Assembly (NCBI RefSeq): GCF_014637345.1
Contig: NZ_BMEX01000004.1
Span: 248,001-312,000 of the forward strand
Length of the DNA: 64,000 nt
DNA from: Kroppenstedtia guangzhouensis
GTDB taxonomy: Bacteria; Bacillota; Bacilli; Thermoactinomycetales; DSM-45169
Reading direction: 5' to 3'
Part shown: positions 35,166 to 43,627 of the stretch, piece after piece
How positions within the stretch are numbered: the stretch's first letter is position 1
Layout of the letters: each line of letters starts with the position of its first letter
The notes under the pieces: generated by a model
What the model saw: only the letters and a program-made list of their open reading frames with translations
What the model was told of the DNA's origin: nothing
The model's database searches: none
Made by a program: the position numbers and the translations under genes

Positions 35166-35326
35166 GGAATGACCCCTTTTTCCCCATTATAACGGAAACT
35201 GGAGCATTTCAGATCGAAATCTCCAGAAGCGTTGTGAAAAATCGTCACAGGTAGGATTGTTTCCCATGGAGCGTTTTTTGTTCGGAATATCCCGACCGAC
35301 TCGGAAAGCACGATATCTCAAATCTT

Positions 35327-35968
35327 CTAGAAAATGCCGAGAAAACGGGTTCGCCGTTGCCTGCGTGGTGTCAGCTGCTGAGTTTCAGTGGTGGCAGAAG
35401 CCAACCGGTGGGAGAAGGTGGCATTTCGCAATTCCACCTTCAGTTGCTCATGCTTTTTCCCGATTTCATCCATCATGTGCTGAACGGTTTTTACCGGTAA
35501 CATGTGATGTTGGGAGGTGAGCACTTTGTTTTCCATCTCTTCCATCATATCAAACATTGTAAAAACATGATCTTCCAGCTGATCGAGTCGGCTGAACACC
35601 GTTTCCATCATTTCACCGATTTCATCCAAGCTTCCGATCAGACGATGAACTGGAATTTCATTTTCAAAGGGCAGTCTGGAGGGTTGCCGGGATATAGAGA
35701 GAGAGTCATCGAGCGGGTCCATCTCCCATTTTCCTTCTCTGATCAGATCCTGGCGAATCTGGCGCATGGATTTGTTCGTTTCCTGCAAGCGCTGTTGGAT
35801 ATCCGACAATCTTTGGTATCCCTCTTCATCCAGCATATAGTGTCCACGATCATTCACTTCGGGAGAGATGTATTCCTCAAATGCGTCAATCCATTTTCTG
35901 ACCGTACGTACATGAACGTGGAGGCGTTCGGCGGCCTCCCGCGTAGATATGCGCGCTTCGTCCGACAT
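35327..35968 (-). CDS. RacA-like protein: MerR-type HTH plus coiled coil
   Basis: A 213-residue protein. Residues 1-60 form a MerR-type winged helix (ISTREAAERLHVHVRTVRKW), residues about 110-190 a long coiled coil (LDQLEDHVFTMFDMMEEMEN), and the tail is very basic. This is the layout of RacA, which anchors the chromosome origin region to the cell pole at sporulation, and of some DUF3967 proteins. ATG 35968 follows GGGGAGG; the frame open to 36109 has no site. The identity is by layout, not by alignment. Confidence 0.6.
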   Translation of the reverse strand: MSDEARISTREAAERLHVHVRTVRKWIDAFEEYISPEVNDRGHYMLDEEGYQRLSDIQQRLQETNKSMRQIRQDLIREGKWEMDPLDDSLSISRQPSRLPFENEIPVHRLIGSLDEIGEMMETVFSRLDQLEDHVFTMFDMMEEMENKVLTSQHHMLPVKTVQHMMDEIGKKHEQLKVELRNATFSHRLASATTETQQLTPRRQRRTRFLGIF

Positions 35969-36107
35969 ACGAAAACCTCCCCGAGATTCGTAGTTACAAA
36001 ACCTTTTCTTTGATTTGCTGCGGAATCCTTCCCTCCCGACAAAGGATGTCAGTCTGTGACAAACAAAGTGTTCAGTTGACAAGGATGGGGACTCCGTGAG
36101 GAATCGC

Positions 36108-36131
36108 AAAAAAAAGACCCGGGCCCGGGTC
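36108..36131 (-). terminator. Terminator of the second acyltransferase gene
   Basis: On the minus strand GACCCGGGCCCGGGTC, a perfect 16-base palindrome, is followed by TTTTTTT. It overlaps the stop codon of the gene it ends. Confidence 0.85.
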
Positions 36132-37215
36132 AGAATGCCGCCTTATTCAATTTTTGTTGCTCCTGTTTGGAAGGGGTACGGAAAATCCATTTCAGCCGGG
36201 GTTGGAGCAGCGGACGAAGGCCCCTGGTGACCCAAGGGGAAGACAAGAGAAAGGTAAGGGCGATCGCCCCAAGAGTGGCCAAAATAAACAGAGGGGGGCC
36301 AGGGTACTTGTCATCCACATCCAGAGCGTCATAGAATTTGATGAAAAAACCATGCAACAGATAGACTGTCAGTGAACGGCTTCCCATGGCACTGAACCAT
36401 GTTTTTTCCCGTGGAATCACTGCCAACACCCAGGCGGAGACGACCAGGGTCAAAATGATAAAACCAACCCGGATCAAACCGGCAGACCATTCGGGATGTC
36501 CGAGGCTTTCATAGGGGTCGGTGAAGTACAGCCATCTTCGAAAAGAGAGATCAAATGGAGAGAGAAACTCCAGCCAATACATCAGCGGAACGAGCAAGAT
36601 GCACCCAGCCCAACCGATCACCCGTTTCCAAGGGGAGAACAACACCTTGAAATGGTCTCTTCGCAAATAGAAACCGAGCAGGAAAAACGGGAAAAAGGCG
36701 ATGGTGCGGGAAAGACTTAAAAAGCCGTCGGCTTCGTCAATATATCCGACTGCGATGGACAAGATCAAGGCAGTGACGAGAGGATATTTCAGATTGACGA
36801 ACAGGGGGAGCATCATTAACCGCCATAAAAACAGGCTGAACAGGAACCACATGATCCAATAAGGATCCAAAATGGAGATCTCCAGGGAGTCCGTCCCGTA
36901 AACGAGATGATCATATATGGAATATAGAATCTGGAAAATAAGATAGGGAACCAGAATGGAGGAGATCAGTTTCCTGTTTTGTCCCTCTCTGTTATATCCC
37001 TTTGCGAAATAGCCGGAAACCAGAATAAACAGCGGCATGTGAAAGCTGTAGATGGCCAAATAAATCGCTTTCAAAATGGAACTTTCATCGATTAAGGGGC
37101 GGTAGGTGTGCCCGATCACCACTAATATGATCAATACGAACTTGATGTTATCAAAGTAATAATCCCGCTGTTTGGGTGTTGAGGACTTGATTACGTCCAG
37201 ATTTGAAACAGACAT
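36130..37215 (-). CDS. Acyltransferase family 3 (NolL/fucose-acetylase-like) membrane protein
   Basis: A protein of about 361 residues with some ten hydrophobic spans. The start DYYFDNIKFVLIILVVIGHT carries the family His, followed by FHMPLFILVSGYFAKG. These enzymes O-acetylate surface sugars. The start at 37215 has AGGAGG upstream. It is a single gene; the 37216-37545 stretch next to it has nothing gene-like. It differs in type from the acyltransferase at 1.5 kb. Confidence 0.85.
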   Translation of the reverse strand: MSVSNLDVIKSSTPKQRDYYFDNIKFVLIILVVIGHTYRPLIDESSILKAIYLAIYSFHMPLFILVSGYFAKGYNREGQNRKLISSILVPYLIFQILYSIYDHLVYGTDSLEISILDPYWIMWFLFSLFLWRLMMLPLFVNLKYPLVTALILSIAVGYIDEADGFLSLSRTIAFFPFFLLGFYLRRDHFKVLFSPWKRVIGWAGCILLVPLMYWLEFLSPFDLSFRRWLYFTDPYESLGHPEWSAGLIRVGFIILTLVVSAWVLAVIPREKTWFSAMGSRSLTVYLLHGFFIKFYDALDVDDKYPGPPLFILATLGAIALTFLLSSPWVTRGLRPLLQPRLKWIFRTPSKQEQQKLNKAAF

Positions 37216-37545
37216 AAAACCTCCTGACATCGCCTGGAAAAGCGATATAAGTTTTCAAAAATAAGTTGAAAAAGTATCCTACTTAGATGAACGAAAGAAA
37301 AAAGGGTCAAGTTTCAGAGGGGAATTACCCGGTCCGTTACTTGAATAAACATCCCTTCGCCACCCATTTCTCCCTTGGTTTCAAAAGAAAACTGTGGATA
37401 TTAAAAGAACGACATGGACAATCTTTTGGAATGCTCCCCCTGTGAAAAAGGTATCACAGAAAGGATGGGTTTCACACGGCCTTTTATCCATAAGAACTCT
37501 GACTGGAGAAAAGAAATCCTACGATACCATCCGGATTTTCCTCAC

Positions 37546-37577
37546 AAAAATCACCGGCCGGAAAGGAGGGCCGGTGA
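37546..37577 (-). terminator. Terminator of the CotF-like gene pair
   Basis: On the minus strand TCACCGGCC pairs with GGCCGGTGA, followed by TTTTT. Confidence 0.85.
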
Positions 37578-37591
37578 GTTCGTTATATTAG

Positions 37592-37918
37592 TCATTGATA
37601 CGGGAATTGGGTTTGGTAGTTGGTAAATTTTTGGGCGGCTTGGGTGATCTGTTGCGTGTTGGCTTGATCCATTTTGTACCAACCCTTGCTATGCATCAGG
37701 TTGAACAAATCCCGTTGACATTGATGAATATCAGACAGGATGCTCATCTGGGTCTGGAAAAGGGTATCGTTACTCGCTTCATTGACTGCAATGCCGTAGG
37801 ATTGAGACATGTACTTTTCCATAGCTAAAATGTCGTTGAGACGATCCCGGTCATTCATCTCCGGTCCCTTTATCTGTGGCTGGGTTTGGGTTTGGCCGGT
37901 CTGTTGTTGAGTTTGCAT
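37592..37918 (-). CDS. CotF-family spore coat protein
   Basis: A 108-residue protein. After a Gln/Thr-rich head comes the CotF domain: DRLNDILAMEKYMSQSYGIA and then HQCQRDLFNLMHSKGWYKMD. CotF proteins are found in the spore coat and have a ferritin-like helical fold. The 5' neighbour encodes a second helical coat-like protein 13 bases away, so the two form an operon read by mother-cell RNA polymerase (inference). Confidence 0.88.
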   Translation of the reverse strand: MQTQQQTGQTQTQPQIKGPEMNDRDRLNDILAMEKYMSQSYGIAVNEASNDTLFQTQMSILSDIHQCQRDLFNLMHSKGWYKMDQANTQQITQAAQKFTNYQTQFPYQ

Positions 37919-37931
37919 CCGTGACTCCTCC

Positions 37932-38159
37932 TTATTGATTTATGGGTTGGCTCTGTTGTCCGCCGCTGGTGGAGTGACTGTTCAGATATTGAAGCAATTG
38001 CTCATAATGTTGTTGATGTTTCTGCCCGATGCTTTCAATTTGGGATTTGATTTGAGGGTCCTGGCATTCTTGGGCGTAATGATGGCATTTTTTGAAAGCC
38101 AACAGTTCCCAGGACATCTCATCCTTCAAATAGTTCAAGTCTTTGGTGGTCAGTGGCAT
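37932..38159 (-). CDS. Small CotF-like helical protein
   Basis: A 75-residue protein with a 'DEMSWELLAFKKCHHYAQEC' helix and a second helix with GQKHQQHYEQLLQYL. It resembles a half CotF/ferritin-like unit seen upstream of cotF in many Bacillales. The Gln/Ser-rich tail is low-complexity. Translated just before the CotF gene. Confidence 0.75.
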   Translation of the reverse strand: MPLTTKDLNYLKDEMSWELLAFKKCHHYAQECQDPQIKSQIESIGQKHQQHYEQLLQYLNSHSTSGGQQSQPINQ

Positions 38160-38302
38160 TTTGACCCATCCTTTCTTATTCAGGGTGAAGGGTGATTTGT
38201 TTGTTATGCTGTGATATGCGACGGGAAATATGTATGAACAGGACCATTGGTTTTCTTTGGAGGGGGATCCTGCTGTATAATAAGGAGGAGGTTGAATCAG
38301 GA

Positions 38303-38788
38303 ATGGGAAAGGGTGTCATCATGGTTTACGATGTGGATACCGATCGGATCGAATCTCAACTTCTATACCTGGAACAATGCTTGGTTGTGACTCAACGTTC
38401 CCGGCAATCCTTGGAACAAAGTGATGATCCGGTTCTTTTATTTGCTGCGTCCCGGGCTTTACATATCGGGATGGAGTGCATGATCGACGTCGGCAGTACC
38501 TTGATTGACGGGTTTATTATGCGGGATCCGGGAGGATACCTGGATATTGTGGATATTCTGGAAGATGAACGTGTGATTCCAACGGAAGCCGTTTCCCGTC
38601 TGAAGGAGCTGGTCCGGGTGCGGGATCGGCTGGTACGTCGATATGATCAGGTGACAAAGGAGGAATTACTCCAAGAACTGTCGGACACGAAAGTGTTGGC
38701 CTCCTTTATCGGATGGGTCCGCGATTACCTGGCCCGCGAGTTGGAAAGTGCTAGCTCATCCGCACCGGGGAGTCGTAACAGTGAATAA
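38303..38788 (+). CDS. yutE: YutE/HepT-like DUF86 protein
   Basis: A 161-residue helical protein of the DUF86 family to which YutE and HepT toxins belong (ALHIGMECMIDVGSTLIDGF, then LKELVRVRDRLVRRYDQV). HepT-type RNases carry R-x4-6-H-x-Y; here the matching stretch reads RDRLVRRY, with Arg in the His place, so activity is doubtful. No antitoxin nucleotidyltransferase is nearby. The start may be ATG 38303 or ATG 38321 (MVYDVDTDR, closer to homologues). It lies upstream of a yutF homologue, as in Bacillus. Confidence 0.75.
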   Translation: MGKGVIMVYDVDTDRIESQLLYLEQCLVVTQRSRQSLEQSDDPVLLFAASRALHIGMECMIDVGSTLIDGFIMRDPGGYLDIVDILEDERVIPTEAVSRLKELVRVRDRLVRRYDQVTKEELLQELSDTKVLASFIGWVRDYLARELESASSSAPGSRNSE

Positions 38789-39344
38789 ATACGTGAACCT
38801 TCCCATGTCGGTCTTTGCCGACGAGATGGCAAAGCGCAAGATTCCCAGTCCCGCTGCCGGGAGCAGTCTGGCCGCCTCCTTGATGATGGCGATCTCCCTG
38901 TTGGAGCTGACGGTTTCGGAACAGGCTGAAAAAAAAGGAGAGACCTATCGTCGGGATCCGTCTCAGGATTTGAAACGCCTTCAGCGTTGGCGGGAAGAAG
39001 GGAAGGTTCTGGTGGATAAGGATATTCAGGCCGTGGAAGAGATGGTCCGGCGAGGGAGTTCCGTCGGAGCGGAGCGATTGTTGGCTCCCGTTCGCCGTCT
39101 GCATGAATTGGCCAGGGAGATTCTGAAGTGGATCCCTGATTATCTGACTGTGTCGGGAGCCAAGGTGAGTGACACCCTGATCGCCGCCCTTCACCTGAGG
39201 ACTGTCTTGATCGGTTCTTGGCACATCGCTGGTTTCAATGCCAAAAGTTTTGGTTGGGATCCCCCATTGCCCTTTGATTGGGAGACCGAACTGGAACGAA
39301 CAGACAGCATCTTGCAAATGGTGTATTCATCGGTGCAGGACTGA
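38781..39344 (+). CDS. Cyclodeaminase/cyclohydrolase (FTCD C-terminal) family protein
   Basis: A protein of about 187 residues matching the formiminotransferase-cyclodeaminase C domain: IPSPAAGSSLAASLMMAISL near the N-terminus, then helices throughout. Family members act on formimino- or methenyl-tetrahydrofolate, but small bacterial ones are mostly untested. GTG 38781 with GGGGAG upstream is the likely start and overlaps the preceding stop by eight bases, so it is coupled to that gene. Confidence 0.75.
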   Translation: MNKYVNLPMSVFADEMAKRKIPSPAAGSSLAASLMMAISLLELTVSEQAEKKGETYRRDPSQDLKRLQRWREEGKVLVDKDIQAVEEMVRRGSSVGAERLLAPVRRLHELAREILKWIPDYLTVSGAKVSDTLIAALHLRTVLIGSWHIAGFNAKSFGWDPPLPFDWETELERTDSILQMVYSSVQD

Positions 39345-39406
39345 AACTGAGAGGTTGCTGGCAGTTGGAAAATCAATCGTTACGACAAAGCGGGATGTCG
39401 TTCCTT

Positions 39407-39594
39407 TAGGGGGTCTGGTAATTCAAGTTTTTGCGATGTGCCGGGAGCCGATGTGACCGGCGGAGAGCCTTTGCACTCAAGGGAGCTGAAGTCTCCTCCC
39501 GGATTGCTTCCGCTCCCAGGTCTGATTGCGCTTTCTGCAAGAGAGCAAAGATGGTCACATCGGTCCGCCCCCGCAATATATCAGACACGCCCTA
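39407..39594. repeat. MITE-like element, copy 2
   Basis: The left end TAGGGGGTCTGGTAATT and the reversed right end TAGGGCGTGTCTGATATATT are the same as the ends of the 54.84-55.01 kb element, with a 3-base loss on the left. Inside, CCGATGTGACC is inverted. It lies just before the methyltransferase start and so could affect its expression. Confidence 0.7.
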
Positions 39595-39620
39595 ATGAAA
39601 AAATTCAGGGGGATCAGTTC

Positions 39621-40349
39621 ATGCCGTGGTATGAGGAGAGTTTCGGAGAGGATTATCTTTTGGTCTACCGTCATCGCAATCGGGCTCGTGCAGGTCGGGA
39701 AGTGCAAGCGGCAGCGGGATGGTTGGATTTAGAACAAGGTGAGTCCGTACTGGATTTGTGCTGCGGAACAGGGCGCCATTCCATTGCCTTGGATGATTTG
39801 GGGTTGAAGGTGACCGGCATGGATCTCTCTTCTGTATTGCTTCAGGTGGCAAGGGAATCCTCCCGGGGACGCAAAATCGAATATGTACAAGGGGATATGA
39901 GGAAGCTTCCTTTTACGGACGGGGTCTTCGATGCGGTACTCAATCTGTTCACATCCTTTGGTTATTTTACTGAGGATGACGAAAATGAGAAAGTACTGTC
40001 GGAGATGGCCCGGGTCACCCGAAACGGAGGACGTTTCCTGGTGGATTTCCTCAATCGAAAGGCTGTGGAAAGCAATCTTGTCCCCCGAAGCGAACGGGAG
40101 CAGGAGGGAAACCGTATTCTGGAAGAGCGTTGGATTGACGGTGATTTTGTTCGCAAAAAAATCACCGTCACGGATCATAAGGGGGAACGTCACTACCAGG
40201 AGCGGGTCAAGATGTACGATCGGGATCGGATGTTGGCGATGATGGAGGCGGCAGGTCTCACCGTGGATCAGGTCCGGGGCGACTTTAATGGATCCACGTA
40301 TTCCGAGGACAGCCCCCGGATGATTATCACTGGGAGGGTGGAGCGCTGA
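39621..40349 (+). CDS. Class I SAM-dependent methyltransferase
   Basis: A protein of about 242 residues. Motif I is VLDLCCGTGRHSIAL, the acidic residue of motif II is in VTGMDLSS, and EYVQGDMRKLPF and DAVLNLFTSFGYF complete the Rossmann fold. The substrate is unknown. The frame is open upstream through the repeat element, but ATG 39621 has AGGGGG and starts at the natural N-terminus. It ends TGATG with the HAD gene. Confidence 0.88.
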   Translation: MPWYEESFGEDYLLVYRHRNRARAGREVQAAAGWLDLEQGESVLDLCCGTGRHSIALDDLGLKVTGMDLSSVLLQVARESSRGRKIEYVQGDMRKLPFTDGVFDAVLNLFTSFGYFTEDDENEKVLSEMARVTRNGGRFLVDFLNRKAVESNLVPRSEREQEGNRILEERWIDGDFVRKKITVTDHKGERHYQERVKMYDRDRMLAMMEAAGLTVDQVRGDFNGSTYSEDSPRMIITGRVER

Positions 40350-41113
40350 TGGGGTACAGGGGTTACCTGATCGATCTCGATGGCACCCTTTTCAGGGGTG
40401 ATCACGTGATTTCAGGCGGTCTCGCCTTTGTGAAAGAACTGGAGAGGCGAGGCCTGCCCTATCTCTATCTGACCAACAATTCATCCCGCCTTCCGGAGCA
40501 GACTGTACAAAAGCTGAGAAGCTTCGGTTATCCGGCAGAGGTGGAGCAGGTGGTCAGTTCCGCCCAAGCGACGGCAGCTCATCTGAAAAAAAAACTGGGC
40601 ACCCCGGCTGTTATGGTCTTTGGTCAGGAAGGGCTGAAGCATGCGCTCAGGGAGGCAGGGTTACCTTTTCGCGAGAAGAATCCGGAGGCGGTGGTGATCG
40701 GCATCGACCCGGCATTCAATTATGATAAGCTGAAATCAGCCGCCCTGGCCATCCGAAAAGGGGCCAAATTCTACGGAACCAACGGAGACCGGGTTCTCCC
40801 CACGGATGAAGGCCTGGTACCGGGAAACGGGTCTCTGTGTGCAGCTGTGGCGGCTGCCGCCGGTGTCGAACCCATCTTCATCGGGAAGCCGGAGCGGCCT
40901 ATTTTGGAGTATGCGTTGGAGCGCTTGGGCACCCGGCCGGCTGAAACGCTGATCGTGGGAGACAACCTGATGACGGACATTCAGGCTGGAAACAACAGTG
41001 GGATGGATACTTTACTGGTGTTCACTGGGGTGACCACGGCAGAGGAATACCGGGAAGGTTCCATCCGGGCGACATATACAGTGCAGGATCTGACGGAATG
41101 GGATTTCAGTTGA
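40349..41113 (+). CDS. yutF: HAD hydrolase of the NagD/YutF type
   Basis: A 254-residue HAD phosphatase with capped IIA architecture: motif I LIDLDGTLFRG, motif II LTNNSSR, then GKPE and motif IV VGDNLMTDIQAG. It should dephosphorylate small phosphorylated metabolites. Overlap TGATG with the methyltransferase. YutF sits in the same order (yutD, yutE, yutF, yutG, yutH) in Bacillus. Confidence 0.9.
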   Translation: MGYRGYLIDLDGTLFRGDHVISGGLAFVKELERRGLPYLYLTNNSSRLPEQTVQKLRSFGYPAEVEQVVSSAQATAAHLKKKLGTPAVMVFGQEGLKHALREAGLPFREKNPEAVVIGIDPAFNYDKLKSAALAIRKGAKFYGTNGDRVLPTDEGLVPGNGSLCAAVAAAAGVEPIFIGKPERPILEYALERLGTRPAETLIVGDNLMTDIQAGNNSGMDTLLVFTGVTTAEEYREGSIRATYTVQDLTEWDFS

Positions 41114-41124
41114 GGAGGGTACCT

Positions 41125-42087
41125 ATGAACCGTTGGGATGATGTATGGGAAGTCCCTCTTCCGTTGCCTTTTGCCCTTAGAATCATCAAGTCTTATCTTA
41201 TAAAAGGGTCCAATGGGTATACGGTGATCGACACGGGCCTTCACTATGATGGAGATCTGGAGGCCTGGGAGAGAACGAGGCAATCGATCGGTTTTGAGTG
41301 GAAGGACGTGGAGCAAATCGTTCTGACCCATTACCATCCGGACCACTACGGATTGGCTGGCTGGATGCAGGAGAAGACGGGGGCGCCGGTAAGAATGTCC
41401 CGGACGGACTTTGAGCAGGCGCAACTCTTCTTCAGCAAATCTTCCGAACAGCCGGAAGAGATGGCCCGTTTCTATGCTGAACACGGATTGGAAGCGGAAT
41501 GGAGGAAGAAAATCCCGCCTCATCTGCGCAGTTTCCAAAAGTGGGTGGATCCTCACCCCGAACCGGACTTTATCGAAGCGGGGGGAACCATTCGTCTGGG
41601 TGACCGAGAGTACCGAATCCTGCATACCCCGGGGCATGCCGACGGCCATCTCAGTTTCTATGATGAAGAGCGGGGTTGGCTGATCGGGGGAGATTTTCTG
41701 TTGCCACGGATCACTCCCAACATCAGTCTGTGGCCGGGATGTGATCCGGATCCCCTGGGCACCTATCTGACCACTCTGGATCAAATGGATACTCTGCCGG
41801 TGAAGAGAGTGTTCCCCGCCCACGGTTCTGTCTTTGAAAACTACCACGGACGGATTAGGGAATTGAGGGAACATCATCGGGAGCGTCTGGAAGAGATGGC
41901 GGGCTGGGCGGAGACAGCGAGTGTGACTGCAGTGGAGGCTTGCTTCCGGACCTTTGGCACGGACTTATCCATTCATAACCTGCGATTCGCCCTCTCCGAA
42001 ACCTTGGCTCATCTAGAGTATCTTCGCCTCCGCGGGAAGCTGGCCCGAGGGAAGGAAGAGGGAATCTGGAGATACCGGAAAGCATGA
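41125..42087 (+). CDS. MBL-fold metallohydrolase
   Basis: A 320-residue hydrolase with THYHPDHYGLAG metal motif, HTPGHADGHLSFYD and LLIGGDFLL-type sequences (Gly-Gly-Asp). A helical C-terminal domain of about 90 residues resembles a winged helix. The substrate is unknown. GAGGAGGG precedes ATG 41125. Eleven bases after the HAD gene, so probably the same transcript. Confidence 0.88.
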   Translation: MNRWDDVWEVPLPLPFALRIIKSYLIKGSNGYTVIDTGLHYDGDLEAWERTRQSIGFEWKDVEQIVLTHYHPDHYGLAGWMQEKTGAPVRMSRTDFEQAQLFFSKSSEQPEEMARFYAEHGLEAEWRKKIPPHLRSFQKWVDPHPEPDFIEAGGTIRLGDREYRILHTPGHADGHLSFYDEERGWLIGGDFLLPRITPNISLWPGCDPDPLGTYLTTLDQMDTLPVKRVFPAHGSVFENYHGRIRELREHHRERLEEMAGWAETASVTAVEACFRTFGTDLSIHNLRFALSETLAHLEYLRLRGKLARGKEEGIWRYRKA

Positions 42088-42088
42088 G

Positions 42089-42117
42089 AAAAGACCCGGG
42101 GTGCCGGGTCCTTTTCT
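42089..42117. terminator. Two-way terminator between the MBL gene and yutG
   Basis: AAAAGACCCGG (42089-42099) and CCGGGTCCTTTTCTT form a stem usable in both directions. Confidence 0.8.
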
Positions 42118-42648
42118 TCATGAGTCTTTTCGATCTGTTTCCAATCGGCGTTTTCGATGGTGGGTGAGTCGGGCGGCGGCGGCGGAAGCCACAGCCCCGG
42201 CCAGATCGTCCAGAAAGGTGTGGATCCTCCCGCCGGTATGATCGTTCAGATCTTTCAGGATTCCCGGCTTTACCCGGTCGACGAATCCGTAATTGGTCAT
42301 CCCGATGCTTCCGTAAACGTTAAGGATGGAGGTGGCCAGGATTTCATCAATCCCATACAGGCTTTCATCCCGGCGGAGCATGTCGAGGAGGGGTTCCTCC
42401 AATCGTCCTTTCTCCGCCAATACATCCAGTTGGATCCCGGTTAGAATGGCATTTTGAACTTCGCGTTTGGTCAACACTTGCTCCACGTGATGCTTGCATT
42501 CCTCCAAGGTGAGATGTTCATGGAAATCCTTCTGCAAATAAAAGACCAGTTCGGCAATCCGTCCCAATTCCATCCCCCGTTCGCTTAGCCAGGACAGGGT
42601 TGCCTGGTGGATCTCATCCTTTGTGACCGGTGTCATGTCAGATTCCAT
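42118..42648 (-). CDS. yutG: YutG-like phosphatidylglycerophosphatase A family protein
   Basis: A protein of about 176 residues with a soluble N-terminal part and the PgpA-type C-terminal region (TGGRIHTFLDDLAGAVAS, carrying the Asp-Asp pair). It matches Bacillus YutG in type and neighbourhood. Membrane spans typical of Escherichia PgpA are not obvious, so the activity is uncertain. GGAGGGAGGAACC precedes the ATG at 42648. Confidence 0.78.
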   Translation of the reverse strand: MESDMTPVTKDEIHQATLSWLSERGMELGRIAELVFYLQKDFHEHLTLEECKHHVEQVLTKREVQNAILTGIQLDVLAEKGRLEEPLLDMLRRDESLYGIDEILATSILNVYGSIGMTNYGFVDRVKPGILKDLNDHTGGRIHTFLDDLAGAVASAAAARLTHHRKRRLETDRKDS

Positions 42649-42772
42649 CTTGGTTCCTCCCTCCACACAAAACATAAAATTAATATGTCATTCAACAGGG
42701 AGGAGTATGACCCGGAGGATTGAACAAACCTTTCTATGGATTGGATTCATTCCGAAACAGGAGGGAAACTCA

Positions 42773-43552
42773 TTGCAACCAAATCAGAAACCTGTGGCTC
42801 TGGTGACAGGAAGCTCCGGGGGACTTGGACGGGTGGCCGCGGAAGTGCTGGCTGAAGCAGGTTGGAGCTTGGCAGCCCACTTCCGGAAGAATCAGGAGTC
42901 GGCCCGGGAGATGGTGGATCAGTTGGCTGCAAAGGGGAGGCAGGCTCACTTGTTTCAGGCGGATGTCAGTCGGCGGGATGAGGCCCTTCAGCTCGTTCGG
43001 GGTGTGGAGGAACGTTTGGGCCGCCTGGATGCACTGATTCACGCTGTCGGTCCTTTTGTCCGGGAACGCCGTCGGTTTGCGGATTATTCCTTGGGTGACG
43101 TGGACGACATGGTGGATGGAAACCTGAAAAGTGCCCTCTATATGGCCCATGCCAGCCTCCCCCTGCTTCGCCGTTCCGGTTGTGGCAGGATCATCTTATT
43201 TGGTTTTGGACGGGCGGGGGAGGCCCCGGCTTGGCCGGATCGGGCTGCCTATGCCGCTGCCAAGACAGGGTTGGTCTCTTTTGTCAAAACCCTGTCAGTG
43301 GAAGAGGCTCCCTTCGGCGTGACGGTGAACATGGTGTGTCCCGGAGACATCGTTGGGGAAAACAAGCTGAAGCGAATCGTTGAAGTGGAAGGGTTGAGAG
43401 ATGAGGAGACCCCCTTGGGTCGTCCCGGATCCGGGGAGGATGTGGCTCGGGTAATTCGTTTCCTGTGTGAACAAAAGTCCGGTTTTGTGACTGGGAATAT
43501 TATACAAGTCACCGGAGGTCTGGATGTGATTCACCCCCGTTCCAAGGTGTGA
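42773..43552 (+). CDS. SDR-family oxidoreductase
   Basis: A 259-residue short-chain dehydrogenase. Cofactor motif TGSSGGLGR at the N-terminus, DALIHAVGPF (the NAG-type loop), and catalytic Tyr and Lys in YAAAKTG. The C-terminal PGDIVGENK and GNIIQVTGGLDV are typical. TTG 42773 after GGAGGG is the start; the frame is open to 42623 over the yutG promoter region. The substrate is unknown. Confidence 0.88.
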   Translation: MQPNQKPVALVTGSSGGLGRVAAEVLAEAGWSLAAHFRKNQESAREMVDQLAAKGRQAHLFQADVSRRDEALQLVRGVEERLGRLDALIHAVGPFVRERRRFADYSLGDVDDMVDGNLKSALYMAHASLPLLRRSGCGRIILFGFGRAGEAPAWPDRAAYAAAKTGLVSFVKTLSVEEAPFGVTVNMVCPGDIVGENKLKRIVEVEGLRDEETPLGRPGSGEDVARVIRFLCEQKSGFVTGNIIQVTGGLDVIHPRSKV

Positions 43553-43627
43553 GAGAGAACCAGGCATAGGAGAAAAGCCTCCCGCCTATATATGAGTAGG
43601 AGAAAATAGGGATAGGGGGAGAAGCCG

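Noticed and set aside
38303-39344. A HepT-MNT toxin-antitoxin pair
   Set aside because: No nucleotidyltransferase antitoxin is adjacent and the catalytic His is missing.
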